DNA of 38,163 bases from Clostridium sp. D33t1_170424_F3 (GTDB lineage Bacteria > Bacillota > Clostridia > Oscillospirales > Acutalibacteraceae). This document shows, one piece after another, positions 1-8,594 of the stretch; positions within the stretch are counted from its first letter, which is position 1, and each line of letters opens with the position of its first letter. Both the position numbers and the translations under genes were made by a program. Below the pieces are notes generated by a model, which saw nothing but the letters and a program-made list of their open reading frames with translations, made no database searches and was not told where the DNA came from. The stretch is from positions 1 to 38,163 of the forward strand of contig NZ_JADPEG010000023.1 in NCBI RefSeq assembly GCF_015667585.1, read 5' to 3'.

Positions 1-837
1 CTGCAGGGCGATATTACAAAGGCGCGGGATGCGCTGTACAACGCGATTATGGCCCTGGTGGATAAGGTAGACCGCACAGAGCTGGATGCGTTCATCGCGG
101 AAGGCACAAGAATTGAAGGCATCCTGGAGTCCGATTACCTGCCGGTTGGACAGGAAGAGTTCAAGGCGGCGCTGCAGGCGGCAAGAGAGCTGCCGGCGGA
201 CGCGGACCAGGCGGCGGTCAACGCGGCGGCAATGCGTCTGGTTAAAGCCATTTCGGGCCTGCGCCTGATCCCGACCAGAGAAGCGCTGAAGGAGCAGATC
301 GACGCGGCGGAGAGCATCGACCGCGGCCTGTACACGGCTTCCAGTCTGATGCTTCTGGATCAGAAGATAGCGGCGGCGAAGAATGCGTATGAGCATGCGG
401 AAACGCAGGAAGAGATCACAAAGGCATACGACGAGCTGGTGGACGCACAGGAGAAGCTGACGAAGAAGCAGGAGAGCGGCAAGACGGGCTCCGGTAGCAA
501 CACCAGAGTGGTGGACAACAGCTACGGTTCCGCGGGTACGGCGGTTGCCGGCGCGCAGAACACGGCGGCGTATGTACGCTCGGATACGACGGTGAACTTT
601 GCTCTGAAGAGAGGGCAGGCGTACTGCTTCAAGATGACGGTAGTCAACGGCAGCGGTTTGGCGCCTAACTTCACAGTTGGCGACGGCAGCGTGCTGAAGA
701 CGCAGTTTGTGGCGCAGATCGGCAATGACTACTACTTCAGAGTGTGGGCAATTGGCGCGCCGGGCACAAGCGCGGGCGTGTATACCTCTCTGAACGGCAG
801 GGAAGCCGTCAGGCACTGCACGGTTTCGATCGCTTGA
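1..837 (+). CDS. C-terminal part of a large surface protein: FIVAR repeats plus shared C-terminal module (5' end outside window)
   Basis: The reading frame is open from base 1, so this is the 3' end of a longer gene; the internal ATG at 49 is not a credible start because nothing resembling a Shine-Dalgarno precedes it and the repeats continue upstream. The visible part has the end of one and then two complete FIVAR-type helical repeats (about nt 70-280 and 280-470), with alternating Leu/Ala/Lys/Glu helices and YTAS-like turns. A Gly/Ser linker follows, then a module of about 105 residues (nt 517-834) with the motifs AYCFKM, FTVG, VLKTQFVA, GNDYYFRVWA, GAPGTS and HCTV. The same module ends the 2908-aa glycosidase at 24337-33063. 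No LPXTG or C-terminal membrane anchor is present. By analogy with that neighbour the missing N-terminal part may be another glycosidase, but this cannot be seen. Two cysteines in the module could pair as a disulfide. Confidence 0.85.
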   Translation: MQGDITKARDALYNAIMALVDKVDRTELDAFIAEGTRIEGILESDYLPVGQEEFKAALQAARELPADADQAAVNAAAMRLVKAISGLRLIPTREALKEQIDAAESIDRGLYTASSLMLLDQKIAAAKNAYEHAETQEEITKAYDELVDAQEKLTKKQESGKTGSGSNTRVVDNSYGSAGTAVAGAQNTAAYVRSDTTVNFALKRGQAYCFKMTVVNGSGLAPNFTVGDGSVLKTQFVAQIGNDYYFRVWAIGAPGTSAGVYTSLNGREAVRHCTVSIA

Positions 838-902
838 TTGCAGGCATAACGGGCGCTGGATGAGCCAGCAGTCTGTGAGTCATATCACAATATCAGTGAG
901 GG

Positions 903-934
903 AGGCCCTCCGGCAATTGCCGGAGGGCCTTTTC
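903..934 (+). terminator. Rho-independent terminator of the FIVAR-protein gene
   Basis: A perfect palindrome of 28 nt (903-930, 12-nt arms around AATT) is followed by TTTT, 65 bp after the stop codon. Confidence 0.9.
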
Positions 935-987
935 CGTTCTTTGGCGATGCAGTTACATATTTGATACTGTTCATTCATTTGGGAAGA

Positions 988-996
988 TGGTATAAT
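988..996 (+). promoter_or_regulatory. Extended -10 promoter for the lipoprotein/two-component genes
   Basis: TGGTATAAT (988-996) is a perfect extended -10 element, 49 bp before the GTG start. The hexamer 17 nt upstream (TGTTCA, 968-973) is a poor -35, which is typical of extended -10 promoters. Confidence 0.6.
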
Positions 997-1045
997 AAAT
1001 AAAATCTGACACAAAAATGGATGGAGATAAGAGGAGGCGGACAAC

Positions 1046-2416
1046 GTGCGAAAGAGAATCTATACAATTAGCAAAGCATTGGCGGCGGCTGTATTGATTG
1101 TTTCCCTGTTCTCCGGCTGTTCGATCTCCGCTCTTGATACGCAGGCACTGATGCGCCCGCCGCGTCCTACCGGTGAGCGCGCGCAGATTCATGATGAACT
1201 GGAAAAATCTGCAGGCGGCGGGCTGGTGCTGAAATATCCCAGCCGCGGCAATTATCGCTCGGCTGTTGTGATGCATGATCTGGTGGAATTGGGCCAGGAG
1301 GACGCTATTGCATTTTATCAGAAAAAAGGGGAAAATGCCGGACTCAACGTCATGTTTATTCATAAAGAGGACGGCGTCTGGAAAACCATCGGTTCGTTCA
1401 GCAATCCCGCCAGTACGGTGGATGAGATATGCTTTGGCGACGTAAACGGCGACGGACGGGACGAGGCCGTCATCGGCTGGGGCAGCAACCTGAATCATTC
1501 CACTGCCATCTACGTCTATTACTACGAAGACGGGCAGATGCAGGAGCTTAAAATGGATCAGTCTTATACGGAAATGGTGGTCATGGACTTTGACGACGAT
1601 CTGAACGACGAGATTCTGACGGCCAGCGTTACCGTGGGGGACCAGCCCGCTGTGGCCCGTTTGCTGCGTGTAAAAAACGGCAAGCCGGAAATCATCGGTT
1701 CCGCCAACCTGGATCGCGGCGTCACCAATTATGTCAACGTGGCCGCGGGATTCATCAGCGAAACGGGAGATCTGAAGGGCGTGGTTTTGGACGGCAGCAA
1801 AAGCGCCGATATGCGCGTGACGGAAATCCTGTACTGGGATAAGGATGCATCGCTGCTGCGGTCCCCCTTTTACGACAGCTATTCGCAAACCGCCAATTAT
1901 ACCGCGCGGCGGACGCAGGCAATTTCGCAGGCCGTCGGAGGCGGCAAAATCATTGAAATACCGATCGTTACGCCATTGCCCGGCTTTACAGCCGACACCG
2001 CGGTGGATGAGACGGGCTATCTGACCAATTTCCACCGTTTTAATGCAAAGGATAACATGCTGGTGCGCAGTGTGTCCATGCTGATGGATTATACGGACGG
2101 GTACTCCTTTTTGGTCCCGGATATGTGGCGCGGCAAGGTGACGACGCGGATGGATGCCGCGACGCGTACACTGACGTTCTATGAATGGGTCGTTTCCGAC
2201 CAGGCCACCAATTCTGGTGCAATGGGAGCGCCTTTGCTGCGCCTGCGCGTTTTTACAGAGGGAGACTGGGCGGATGGGAAGGACACGGACGGTTACTACC
2301 GGATTATGGAATCCAACAGCCTGATGTTCGCCGCGTCGATTCCCAGCCCGGATCATATGCTGTCTCTCAATATCAACGACATTAAAAGCGGTTTTAAACT
2401 GATTCAGACGGATTAA
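1046..2416 (+). CDS. Secreted lipoprotein of unknown function upstream of a two-component system
   Basis: A 456-aa product starts at GTG 1046, with GAGGAGG at 1031-1037. It begins with basic residues and a hydrophobic stretch ending in a lipobox, LFSGC, with Cys25 as the predicted lipidated residue, so it should be anchored to the outer face of the membrane. The region around residues 125-200 has Asp-rich turns (GDVNGDGRDE; DFDDDLNDE) of the FG-GAP/VCBS calcium-binding type, suggesting a beta-propeller-like fold. It is followed after 72 bp by a response regulator and histidine kinase on the same strand, so a role as extracytoplasmic sensor or accessory for that kinase is possible but only inferred. 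I do not recognise a named family. Confidence 0.85.
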   Translation: MRKRIYTISKALAAAVLIVSLFSGCSISALDTQALMRPPRPTGERAQIHDELEKSAGGGLVLKYPSRGNYRSAVVMHDLVELGQEDAIAFYQKKGENAGLNVMFIHKEDGVWKTIGSFSNPASTVDEICFGDVNGDGRDEAVIGWGSNLNHSTAIYVYYYEDGQMQELKMDQSYTEMVVMDFDDDLNDEILTASVTVGDQPAVARLLRVKNGKPEIIGSANLDRGVTNYVNVAAGFISETGDLKGVVLDGSKSADMRVTEILYWDKDASLLRSPFYDSYSQTANYTARRTQAISQAVGGGKIIEIPIVTPLPGFTADTAVDETGYLTNFHRFNAKDNMLVRSVSMLMDYTDGYSFLVPDMWRGKVTTRMDAATRTLTFYEWVVSDQATNSGAMGAPLLRLRVFTEGDWADGKDTDGYYRIMESNSLMFAASIPSPDHMLSLNINDIKSGFKLIQTD

Positions 2417-2488
2417 TCATTTATGCGGTGTGGGTTGCGCCGAAGGGAAAACGGCAGCCGGGTTCCGGCGGAAGGGAGTTGTATCAAA

Positions 2489-3193
2489 GTGAAAAAAGTA
2501 TTGGTAGCGGAAGATGAGCAGGCAATCCGCGAATTTGTTGTTATCAACCTGAAGCGCGCAGGGTATGACGCATACGAGGCCTCCAATGGGGAGGAAGCGC
2601 TGGAGGTATACGAGAGGGAGGGCCGCAATTTCGATGTGGCAATTCTTGATATTATGATGCCCGGCCAGCTTGACGGCTTGGCCGTCTGCAAGGAGCTGCG
2701 CAAACAGAGCGGTTCAATTGGAATCATTATGCTTTCCGCGCGGACACAGGAGATGGATAAGGTCAGCGGCCTGATGATGGGCGCCGACGATTATGTGACA
2801 AAGCCGTTCAGTCCTTCCGAACTGGTGGCGCGTGTGGACGCGGTCTACCGCCGGGTGGCGCTGGCGCAGATGCGCGACGAGAATAATTTCCGTGAGGAAA
2901 TCCGTTCCGGAGACTTCGCGCTGAATCTGCGCAACCGCACGCTGATGAAAAAGGGCGTGCCGATCGAGCTGACACAGGTGGAGTTCCAGATCATGGAGTA
3001 TTTCTTTTCCAATCCGACCACAGCGCTGGATCGTTCCGACATTCTCAAGCATGTCTGGGGAGAGGCGTATTACGGTGAGGAAAAGATTGTGGACGTCAAT
3101 ATTCGCCGCCTGCGGATGAAGGTGGAGGACGAACCCAGCAATCCCAAGCACATTGTTACCGTGTGGGGCCTGGGGTACAAGTGGGAAGCGTGA
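2489..3193 (+). CDS. OmpR/PhoB-family response regulator
   Basis: A 234-aa DNA-binding response regulator. The receiver domain (about 1-120) has the acidic pair E8-D9, the phospho-acceptor D54 in AILDIMMPG, S83 in MLSAR and the invariant Lys105 in VTKPF. A winged-helix OmpR-type effector domain fills residues 135-234 and ends VWGLGYKW. I chose GTG 2489 over the in-frame ATG at 2423 because a GGAAGGGAG-like Shine-Dalgarno sits just before 2489 and the protein then begins directly at the first receiver strand; the upstream extension is Arg-rich and unlike the family. It is followed 38 bp later by the cognate histidine kinase, so it probably responds to that kinase. Its target genes cannot be read from the sequence. 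Confidence 0.95.
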   Translation: MKKVLVAEDEQAIREFVVINLKRAGYDAYEASNGEEALEVYEREGRNFDVAILDIMMPGQLDGLAVCKELRKQSGSIGIIMLSARTQEMDKVSGLMMGADDYVTKPFSPSELVARVDAVYRRVALAQMRDENNFREEIRSGDFALNLRNRTLMKKGVPIELTQVEFQIMEYFFSNPTTALDRSDILKHVWGEAYYGEEKIVDVNIRRLRMKVEDEPSNPKHIVTVWGLGYKWEA

Positions 3194-3231
3194 TCAGTTT
3201 GTCGATTTGACAGGAAGAAGGGAGGACCGTC

Positions 3232-4686
3232 ATGCAGATTCAGACGAAAGGAATCACAAAACGCTGGCTTTTGAACAGCCTTGGTGTTATACTGGTTTTG
3301 ATCGTTACCCTGGTCCTCTCCCTGTCTTTTGCGATCCAAAGCTATATCTACTATGGTATCCAGCAGACGATCAACGGGCGCTCCGATGAAATCACGAACG
3401 TCTTTTCCGATTACGGCAGGCGTTCCCCGCGGGACTTTTCCGTGGCGGCGCGCAACTATGTAGAAAACTTTCCGAATAAGGAAAGCATGGAGCTGATGGT
3501 CTTCAACTCCAACGGGCGCATTATCACCACGTCCGTCGGCTTTGCGCCGGATGAGTCGCAGCCCATGCCGGATTACAACCTGGCGTTGACAAACCCGGAT
3601 GGATACGGCACCTGGACGGGGGAGCTTACCAGCGGGGAAAAGGTGATGGCGGTGACGCGGGTCATCCGCAATGACGCCGGCAGCTTTGTTGGCGGGGTGC
3701 GCTACGTCGTCTCTTTGGAAGAGGCGGACAAGCAGATCGGCATGATTGTCTTCATCCTGATTCTGGCGGGCGCGGTCATCATTCTGATTATCATTACCAC
3801 GAGTTATTATTTTATGAAATCGATTATTACGCCGATCAAGGAGATTGGCGCGATTGCGCAGCGTATCGCCCAGGGGGACTTCAAAGCGCGCATTGAAAAA
3901 TATAACGACGATGAAATTGGCCAGCTGTGCAGCACCATCAACGACATGGCGGTGGAGCTTGGCGCGGCCGAAAAGATGAAAAACGACTTTATTTCCTCCG
4001 TCTCCCACGAGCTGCGCACGCCGCTCACGGCCATCAAGGGCTGGGCGGAGACGATGCAGGGCGGCGGGATGGACGACGATACCTTTGAAAAGGGGATGAG
4101 CGTCATCATCCGCGAATCGGAACGGCTCTCCGGCATTGTGGAGGAGCTTCTGGATTTCTCCCGCATGCAGAGCGGCCGTATGACCTTGACCATGGATAAA
4201 ATCGACATTCTGGCGGAGCTGGGCGAAGCGGTCTACATGTTCAGCGAACGCGCGAAGGCAGAGCATAAATTCCTGCTGTACGACGAACCGCAGATGCTGT
4301 CTCCCGTGCTGGGAGACGTCAACCGCCTGCGCCAGGTGTTTGTCAATATTATCGACAACGCGTTGAAATACACAGAAGAGGACGGTACCATCGGGATTTC
4401 CGCCCAGGAGGAGCACGGTTATATCCGGGTTGTCATCAGCGACAACGGCTGCGGCATCCCGCCGGAGCACCTTCCCAATGTGAAAAAGAAATTTTATAAG
4501 GCGAATCAGACAGTCCGCGGCTCCGGCATCGGGCTGGCGCTCGCCGATGAGATTATGCGGCTGCACTCCGGCAGCCTGGAAGTGGAGAGCCATGAGAATG
4601 TGGGCACGGCCGTGACCATCCGCATTCCCACGTTGAAGCAGAAGGCGGCGGAACCGGAGCCGGACAAAGAAAGGACATCCGAATAG
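3232..4686 (+). CDS. Membrane sensor histidine kinase, HAMP-HisKA-HATPase_c
   Basis: A 484-aa bitopic kinase with AGAAGGGAGG at 3217-3226 as ribosome binding site. Transmembrane helix 1 spans about residues 14-36, followed by an extracytoplasmic sensor region of about 130 residues and transmembrane helix 2 at about 170-192. A HAMP linker follows (about 193-247), then the HisKA dimerisation helix with phospho-acceptor His259 in SSVSHELRTPL. The HATPase_c domain has the N box (Asn376 in NIIDNALKY), the G1 box DNGCGIP (404-410) and the G2 box GSGIGLAL. The kinase should autophosphorylate and transfer phosphate to D54 of the preceding regulator. The signal is unknown; the lipoprotein encoded first in this cluster is a candidate partner by position only. 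Confidence 0.95.
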   Translation: MQIQTKGITKRWLLNSLGVILVLIVTLVLSLSFAIQSYIYYGIQQTINGRSDEITNVFSDYGRRSPRDFSVAARNYVENFPNKESMELMVFNSNGRIITTSVGFAPDESQPMPDYNLALTNPDGYGTWTGELTSGEKVMAVTRVIRNDAGSFVGGVRYVVSLEEADKQIGMIVFILILAGAVIILIIITTSYYFMKSIITPIKEIGAIAQRIAQGDFKARIEKYNDDEIGQLCSTINDMAVELGAAEKMKNDFISSVSHELRTPLTAIKGWAETMQGGGMDDDTFEKGMSVIIRESERLSGIVEELLDFSRMQSGRMTLTMDKIDILAELGEAVYMFSERAKAEHKFLLYDEPQMLSPVLGDVNRLRQVFVNIIDNALKYTEEDGTIGISAQEEHGYIRVVISDNGCGIPPEHLPNVKKKFYKANQTVRGSGIGLALADEIMRLHSGSLEVESHENVGTAVTIRIPTLKQKAAEPEPDKERTSE

Positions 4687-4687
4687 A

Positions 4688-5665
4688 ATGGCTAGAGAAG
4701 AGACAAAACGCATTACATCGATAGGCGGGCAGGCATTGATCGAAGGCATCATGATGCGCGGCCCGAAACGGACGGAGATTTCCGTCCGTATGAGCGACGG
4801 GACGATTTCGTCTGAAACGCTGGACACCAAAGGCCTGCGGGAAAAGTATCCGTTCTGGCGGCTGCCGCTGCTGCGCGGCATCGCGGGCTTTATCGATTCC
4901 ATGACCGTGGGCTACAAGGCCCTGAGCATTTCCGCAGATAAGGCGGGCCTGGACGACGAAGAGGGAGAACCCTCCAAGTTCGATCTGTGGGTGGAACGCG
5001 TCTTTGGCGACAAGCTGATGGGCGTGCTGATGGCGGTCAGTTCTGTGCTGGGCGTATTGCTGGCAATCGGACTGTTTTTCTTTTTGCCCACCTGGATTTT
5101 TAACATGGTGCGCGATTATCTGGCGGGACCGGGGATCGAAGGCTGGCGCTCCCTTGTGGAAGGCGTCATGCGCATCGGGATTTTTGTACTGTACATCGCA
5201 TTGGTCGCGCGGATGCCGGACATCAAGCGCGTGTTCCAGTATCACGGTGCGGAACATAAGACAATTTTCTGCTATGAAAACGAAGAAGAGCTCACGGTGG
5301 AGAACGTCCGCCATCACAGCCGGTTCCATCCGCGCTGCGGCACCAGCTTTATGATTATCATGCTGCTGTTGGGCGTGCTCATTGGATTTTTTATCCCGTT
5401 TACCAACCCGCTGCTGCGCACGGTGGTCAAGCTGCTGTGTATCCCGCTGGTGGTAGGCATCGGCTTTGAGCTGATCCGCATCTGCGGCAAGTATGACAAT
5501 ACAATTACCCGCATCATTGCGGCGCCCGGCCTGTGGATGCAGCGGCTGACGGTAAAAGAGCCGGACGACAGCATGATCGAGGTCGCCATTGAAGCGATGA
5601 AAGCGGTCATCCCGGAGGACGGCGCGGATCTGAAGTGCCCTGTCACCGGGAAAAAATCAGCGTGA
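4688..5665 (+). CDS. DUF1385 (YqhQ-like) integral membrane protein
   Basis: A 325-aa protein starting 1 bp after the kinase stop codon, so it is probably co-translated with it. The N-terminus has the family signature GGQALIEGIMMRGP (13-26). The middle has hydrophobic helices at about 109-141 and 158-178, then the conserved FQYHGAEHKT and HPRCGTSF segments, then two more helices at about 222-266. DUF1385 proteins are widespread in Firmicutes and usually sit beside prmC/prfA, as here with prmC next; their biochemical role is unknown. Placement directly behind a two-component system is a less usual neighbourhood and may mean shared transcription from the promoter before the lipoprotein gene. Confidence 0.92.
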   Translation: MAREETKRITSIGGQALIEGIMMRGPKRTEISVRMSDGTISSETLDTKGLREKYPFWRLPLLRGIAGFIDSMTVGYKALSISADKAGLDDEEGEPSKFDLWVERVFGDKLMGVLMAVSSVLGVLLAIGLFFFLPTWIFNMVRDYLAGPGIEGWRSLVEGVMRIGIFVLYIALVARMPDIKRVFQYHGAEHKTIFCYENEEELTVENVRHHSRFHPRCGTSFMIIMLLLGVLIGFFIPFTNPLLRTVVKLLCIPLVVGIGFELIRICGKYDNTITRIIAAPGLWMQRLTVKEPDDSMIEVAIEAMKAVIPEDGADLKCPVTGKKSA

Positions 5666-5690
5666 TTTGAGAAAAACAAATGCATGACGA

Positions 5691-5814
5691 GGCTGTCTCA
5701 AAATGGCCTGTTTTGCACATAATATTGACAGGATCAGAATCCCCTCGCCTTTGGCGGGGGGATTGCCAAATTCAGCCGGTTTTTGTATGTTCTGTCAATT
5801 GTAACGCGGAGACA
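5691..5814 (+). mobile_element. MITE-like palindromic element, copy 1
   Basis: This noncoding segment begins GGCTGTCTCAAAA and ends GGAGACAA, an imperfect terminal inverted repeat around TGTCTC. Its centre is a 12-bp stem (5738-5749 with 5753-5764, one G.T pair) of the form AATCCCC-CGCC/GGCGGGGGGATT. Both ends and the centre match the segment at 7682-7802: left ends GGCTGTCTCA, internal CATAAT, right ends TGTTCTG-GAGACAA. Matching ends and centre with different arms suggest a non-autonomous element. It fills the DUF1385-prmC gap. No coding capacity or transposase is seen. Confidence 0.55.
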
Positions 5815-5845
5815 ATTTTTCATTGTACGGAAGGAGTGAGAATCG

Positions 5846-6700
5846 ATGACATTGCGCGAAGCCTACCAAATGGGAAAGATTCTGTTGCAGGATGCGGAAA
5901 ACGAGGCGCCTGCGTTTGATGCAATGTGCCTGTTTCAGAAAACGTTTGGTTTGGACCGGCAGCAGTTGATCCTGCACGGTGAGCAGGCGGCCAAACCGGA
6001 GCAGGCGGACGCGTTTCTGGCCCTGTGCGGGGAGCGGGCGCAGGGGCGTCCGCTGCAATATATCCTGGGCGAATGGCCCTTTATGGACTTTACACTCACC
6101 GTGGGAGAGGGTGTGCTCTGCCCGCGGGAGGAGACGGAGCTGCTGGTATATACGGCGGCGGAGCGGTTGAAGGGGCGCAGAAACATCCGCGCCGCGGATC
6201 TGTGCGGCGGCAGCGGCGCGGTTGCGCTGGGACTGGCCTCGCTGCTGCCGGAGGCGGAAATTGCCTGCGTGGAGCGGTATGAGGAAGCGTACCGCTATCT
6301 GGAGGAAAATATCCGGCGGACCGGCTTTACCAATGTGACGCCCCTGCAGCTCGATGTGCTGGAGCCGTTCAGCGCCGCGGGGCTTGGAGCGCTTGACGCC
6401 GTCGTTTCCAATCCGCCGTATGTGCGCGCGGAGGAAATCCCGCAGCTGCAGGCGGAGGTGCGGCGGGAGCCGCGCACTGCGCTGGACGGCGGCGCGGACG
6501 GCCTGTTGTTTTACCGGGCCATTGTGGACCTCTGGCTGCCAAAGCTGAAGCCGGGCGGCGTTGCGGCAGTGGAGATCGGAGAAGAGCAGGGCGGTCCGGT
6601 TCAGGAGCTGTTTGAACGCGCCGGATTGGAATATGTGAAGGTCGTCAAGGACTTCAACGGCCTGGACCGGGTGGTTGTGGGAAGCCGGCATTTCCTTTGA
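5846..6700 (+). CDS. prmC: Release factor glutamine N5-methyltransferase PrmC
   Basis: A 284-aa SAM-dependent methyltransferase that methylates the Gln of the GGQ motif in release factors RF1/RF2. It has an N-terminal helical substrate domain (about 1-90), the Rossmann motif I DLCGGSGAVALGLA (118-131) and the catalytic NPPY at 189-192. AAGGAG at 5831-5836 precedes ATG 5846. DUF1385 upstream is the usual neighbour, but the usual prfA downstream is absent; an AraC-type regulator follows instead. The gene lies just behind a MITE-like palindrome, which may alter read-through from the upstream cluster. Confidence 0.96.
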   Translation: MTLREAYQMGKILLQDAENEAPAFDAMCLFQKTFGLDRQQLILHGEQAAKPEQADAFLALCGERAQGRPLQYILGEWPFMDFTLTVGEGVLCPREETELLVYTAAERLKGRRNIRAADLCGGSGAVALGLASLLPEAEIACVERYEEAYRYLEENIRRTGFTNVTPLQLDVLEPFSAAGLGALDAVVSNPPYVRAEEIPQLQAEVRREPRTALDGGADGLLFYRAIVDLWLPKLKPGGVAAVEIGEEQGGPVQELFERAGLEYVKVVKDFNGLDRVVVGSRHFL

Positions 6701-6791
6701 TGCGCCTGCCTGCAAACGGCCGCACGGAAAGTCACGAAGAGAAATTGCAATCCTCCTATAATTGGGAAGTACAGAGAAGAGGCGAAACGGG

Positions 6792-7664
6792 ATGAATTGG
6801 ATCAGTGGGCTGCAGAGCGCGATTGACTACATTGAAGACCATCTGACAGAGGAGTTGGACTACGCGGAGATTGCCCGGAAGGCATATTCCTCCAGCTTCC
6901 ATTTTCAGCGGGTATTTGGAATCCTGTGTGGGTACACACTAGGCGAATATATTCGCAACCGGCGGTTGACACGGGCGGCGGAGGACCTCCTTTTGTCGGA
7001 CGTGAAGGTGATCGACGTCGCGCTGCAATACGGCTACGACAGCCCGGAAAGCTTCAGCCGCGCATTCGCAAGGTTTCACGGCGTCACGCCATCGCAGGCG
7101 AAGAAGGAACGCGCCGCGCTCAAATCGTTTTCCCGGCTCTCTGTGAAACTGATTTTAGCAGGAGGCAATGTAATGGATTACAGAATGGAAAAAACAGGCC
7201 CGATGGAACTTGTGATGAAGAAGGAACGGTTTACCGGCGGCAGCGAGGTGAGCAAAATGCAGATTCCGGCGCTTTGGGACCGCAGTTGTGCGGACGGCAC
7301 GGTCCCGATGCTCTGCCGGCATTTGGATCCCGACAGCCCGCTGGGAGGGGCGCTCGTCGGCGTCAGCCTCAGCGACCCGGAAGAAGGGGACTTTGATTAT
7401 GGAATCGGCGTGGCCAGTAAAAGCGAACAGATCGAAGACGGCCTGTCAAGGGTGAGTCTCCCCGCCGCCACATGGATTGTGTTTCCGTGCCGGGGAAAGA
7501 TTCCTGACGCGTTCTTTACTCTGGTGAAACGCATTTATTCGGAGTTTTTCCCTGCGAGCGAGTACCAGCCGAACGGCATGTGCCTGGAGGTGTATCCCGG
7601 GGAGAAGATCGACATGGAGAACTACTACGGCGAGTTCTGGATTTCCGTTGAGCAAAGAGGATAA
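6792..7664 (+). CDS. AraC-family regulator with C-terminal GyrI-like effector domain
   Basis: A 290-aa protein. Residues 1-105 hold the two helix-turn-helix units of AraC/XylS DNA-binding domains, including the second-helix signature IDVALQYGYDSPESFSRAFARFHGVTPSQ in two parts. Residues about 130-290 resemble the GyrI-like/SOUL small-molecule-binding fold found in Rob-type regulators and multidrug sensors. I chose ATG 6792, with AAGAGG at 6777-6782, instead of an upstream TTG at 6762 that overlaps a TATAAT at 6757-6762. The ligand and targets are unknown; the family often controls drug or stress responses. It is transcribed alone, with the long palindrome at 7711-7769 behind it. Confidence 0.92.
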   Translation: MNWISGLQSAIDYIEDHLTEELDYAEIARKAYSSSFHFQRVFGILCGYTLGEYIRNRRLTRAAEDLLLSDVKVIDVALQYGYDSPESFSRAFARFHGVTPSQAKKERAALKSFSRLSVKLILAGGNVMDYRMEKTGPMELVMKKERFTGGSEVSKMQIPALWDRSCADGTVPMLCRHLDPDSPLGGALVGVSLSDPEEGDFDYGIGVASKSEQIEDGLSRVSLPAATWIVFPCRGKIPDAFFTLVKRIYSEFFPASEYQPNGMCLEVYPGEKIDMENYYGEFWISVEQRG

Positions 7665-7681
7665 GGCCGGAAAAGCAAAGC

Positions 7682-7802
7682 GGCTGTCTCATAATACAGG
7701 TTTTCATAATCAGCTGGAGTAAAGCAAATCCCCCCGCCTCAGGCGGGGGGATTTGCTTTACTCCAGCTGCTGTTTTATGTGTTCTGGCGACTGTGAGACA
7801 AC
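7682..7802 (+). mobile_element. MITE-like palindromic element, copy 2, with perfect 29-bp inverted repeat
   Basis: Terminal inverted repeats of the form (C/T)TGTCTCA lie at 7684-7691 and, inverted, near 7793-7800. Inside is a perfect inverted repeat: 29-bp arms 7711-7739 and 7741-7769 around a single C. The arms begin CAGCTGGAGTAAAG and meet in a C-rich/G-rich core like that of the copy at 5691-5814. It lies between convergent genes (AraC-type regulator and HAD phosphatase), where the transcript hairpin could end transcription from both sides, although no clear U-tract follows. Confidence 0.65.
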
Positions 7803-7808
7803 CGCCAT

Positions 7809-8594
7809 TTACAGGATTTGGAAATGCTTTAACGCGTTGAGAATGCCATCGTGGTCGACGTCGTCGGTCACATAGTCTGCCATCCGCTGGACGTCTTTGC
7901 TGGCGTTGCCCATCGCGACGCCGGTATGCACGCAGGTGAACATCTCCGTATCGTTGCCGCCGTCTCCAAAGGCCATGCTTTCTTCCGGAGAAATGCCATA
8001 GGCTTCCAGGCATTTCAGAATGCCGGTCGCTTTTCCGCCCTCTCTGGGGATCACATCCATAAAGAGCGGATGCCAGCGCACGGACCGGCAGCTGGGAAGG
8101 CGCTGAAAGAATTCCGCTTCTTCCTCTGGATCGACAAATGCGCTCAGCTGGTATGTCCGGTTGGTAAAAATCCGTTTTGGATCGTCAAAAGGTTCTTTAA
8201 AAGCCGTGTCGCCCAGCTGTTCCCACATCTGTAAAACGCGCGGCGTCGCCCGGTTCAGATAGATGTAATCCAGTTCCATAAAATCGCAGGCGATCTGTTT
8301 TTCCTCCAGATAGGGAAGGATATTCGCCAGATCTTCCGACGGAATCCACTGTTCGTGCAGCACGCCGGCGTCATTGAAGCAGTATTGGCCGTTTGTGGTG
8401 ATATACCCGTCAAAAGGAAACGGAAGCAGGTTTTTAATATGCGCAAGGCCGGAAGGGGGCCGGCCGGTGGCGATGAACAGCTTGATTCCCTTGTCCCGTA
8501 GCGCTTCCAGCGCATACTGCGTGCTGGCCGGTACCTGATGCGTCTGAAAGCTGACCAGCGTCCCGTCGATGTCGAAAAAGACCGCTTTTATCAT
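7809..8594 (-). CDS. Cof-type HAD-IIB family phosphatase
   Basis: A 261-aa haloacid-dehalogenase-superfamily hydrolase. Motif I is FFDIDGTLV with nucleophile Asp8 and acid/base Asp10; motif II is IATGRP; motif III/IV is a Lys in the REGGKATGI segment and the late FGDGGNDTEMF Mg-binding loop. The alpha/beta cap between motifs II and III is of the C2B type. Such enzymes dephosphorylate sugar phosphates, FMN/PLP-like cofactors or other small phosphate esters; the substrate cannot be read here. AAAGGA lies just upstream of the start on the minus strand, and a TATAAT on the minus strand (8661-8656) is a likely -10. Confidence 0.93.
   Translation of the reverse strand: MIKAVFFDIDGTLVSFQTHQVPASTQYALEALRDKGIKLFIATGRPPSGLAHIKNLLPFPFDGYITTNGQYCFNDAGVLHEQWIPSEDLANILPYLEEKQIACDFMELDYIYLNRATPRVLQMWEQLGDTAFKEPFDDPKRIFTNRTYQLSAFVDPEEEAEFFQRLPSCRSVRWHPLFMDVIPREGGKATGILKCLEAYGISPEESMAFGDGGNDTEMFTCVHTGVAMGNASKDVQRMADYVTDDVDHDGILNALKHFQIL

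Noticed and set aside
3070-4902. A long minus-strand open frame opposite the kinase gene
   Set aside because: It is the shadow of the histidine kinase; composition is not protein-like and no promoter is seen.
5691-7802. The repeated palindromes as a CRISPR array
   Set aside because: There are only two copies 2 kb apart, with genes between them and no spacer pattern.
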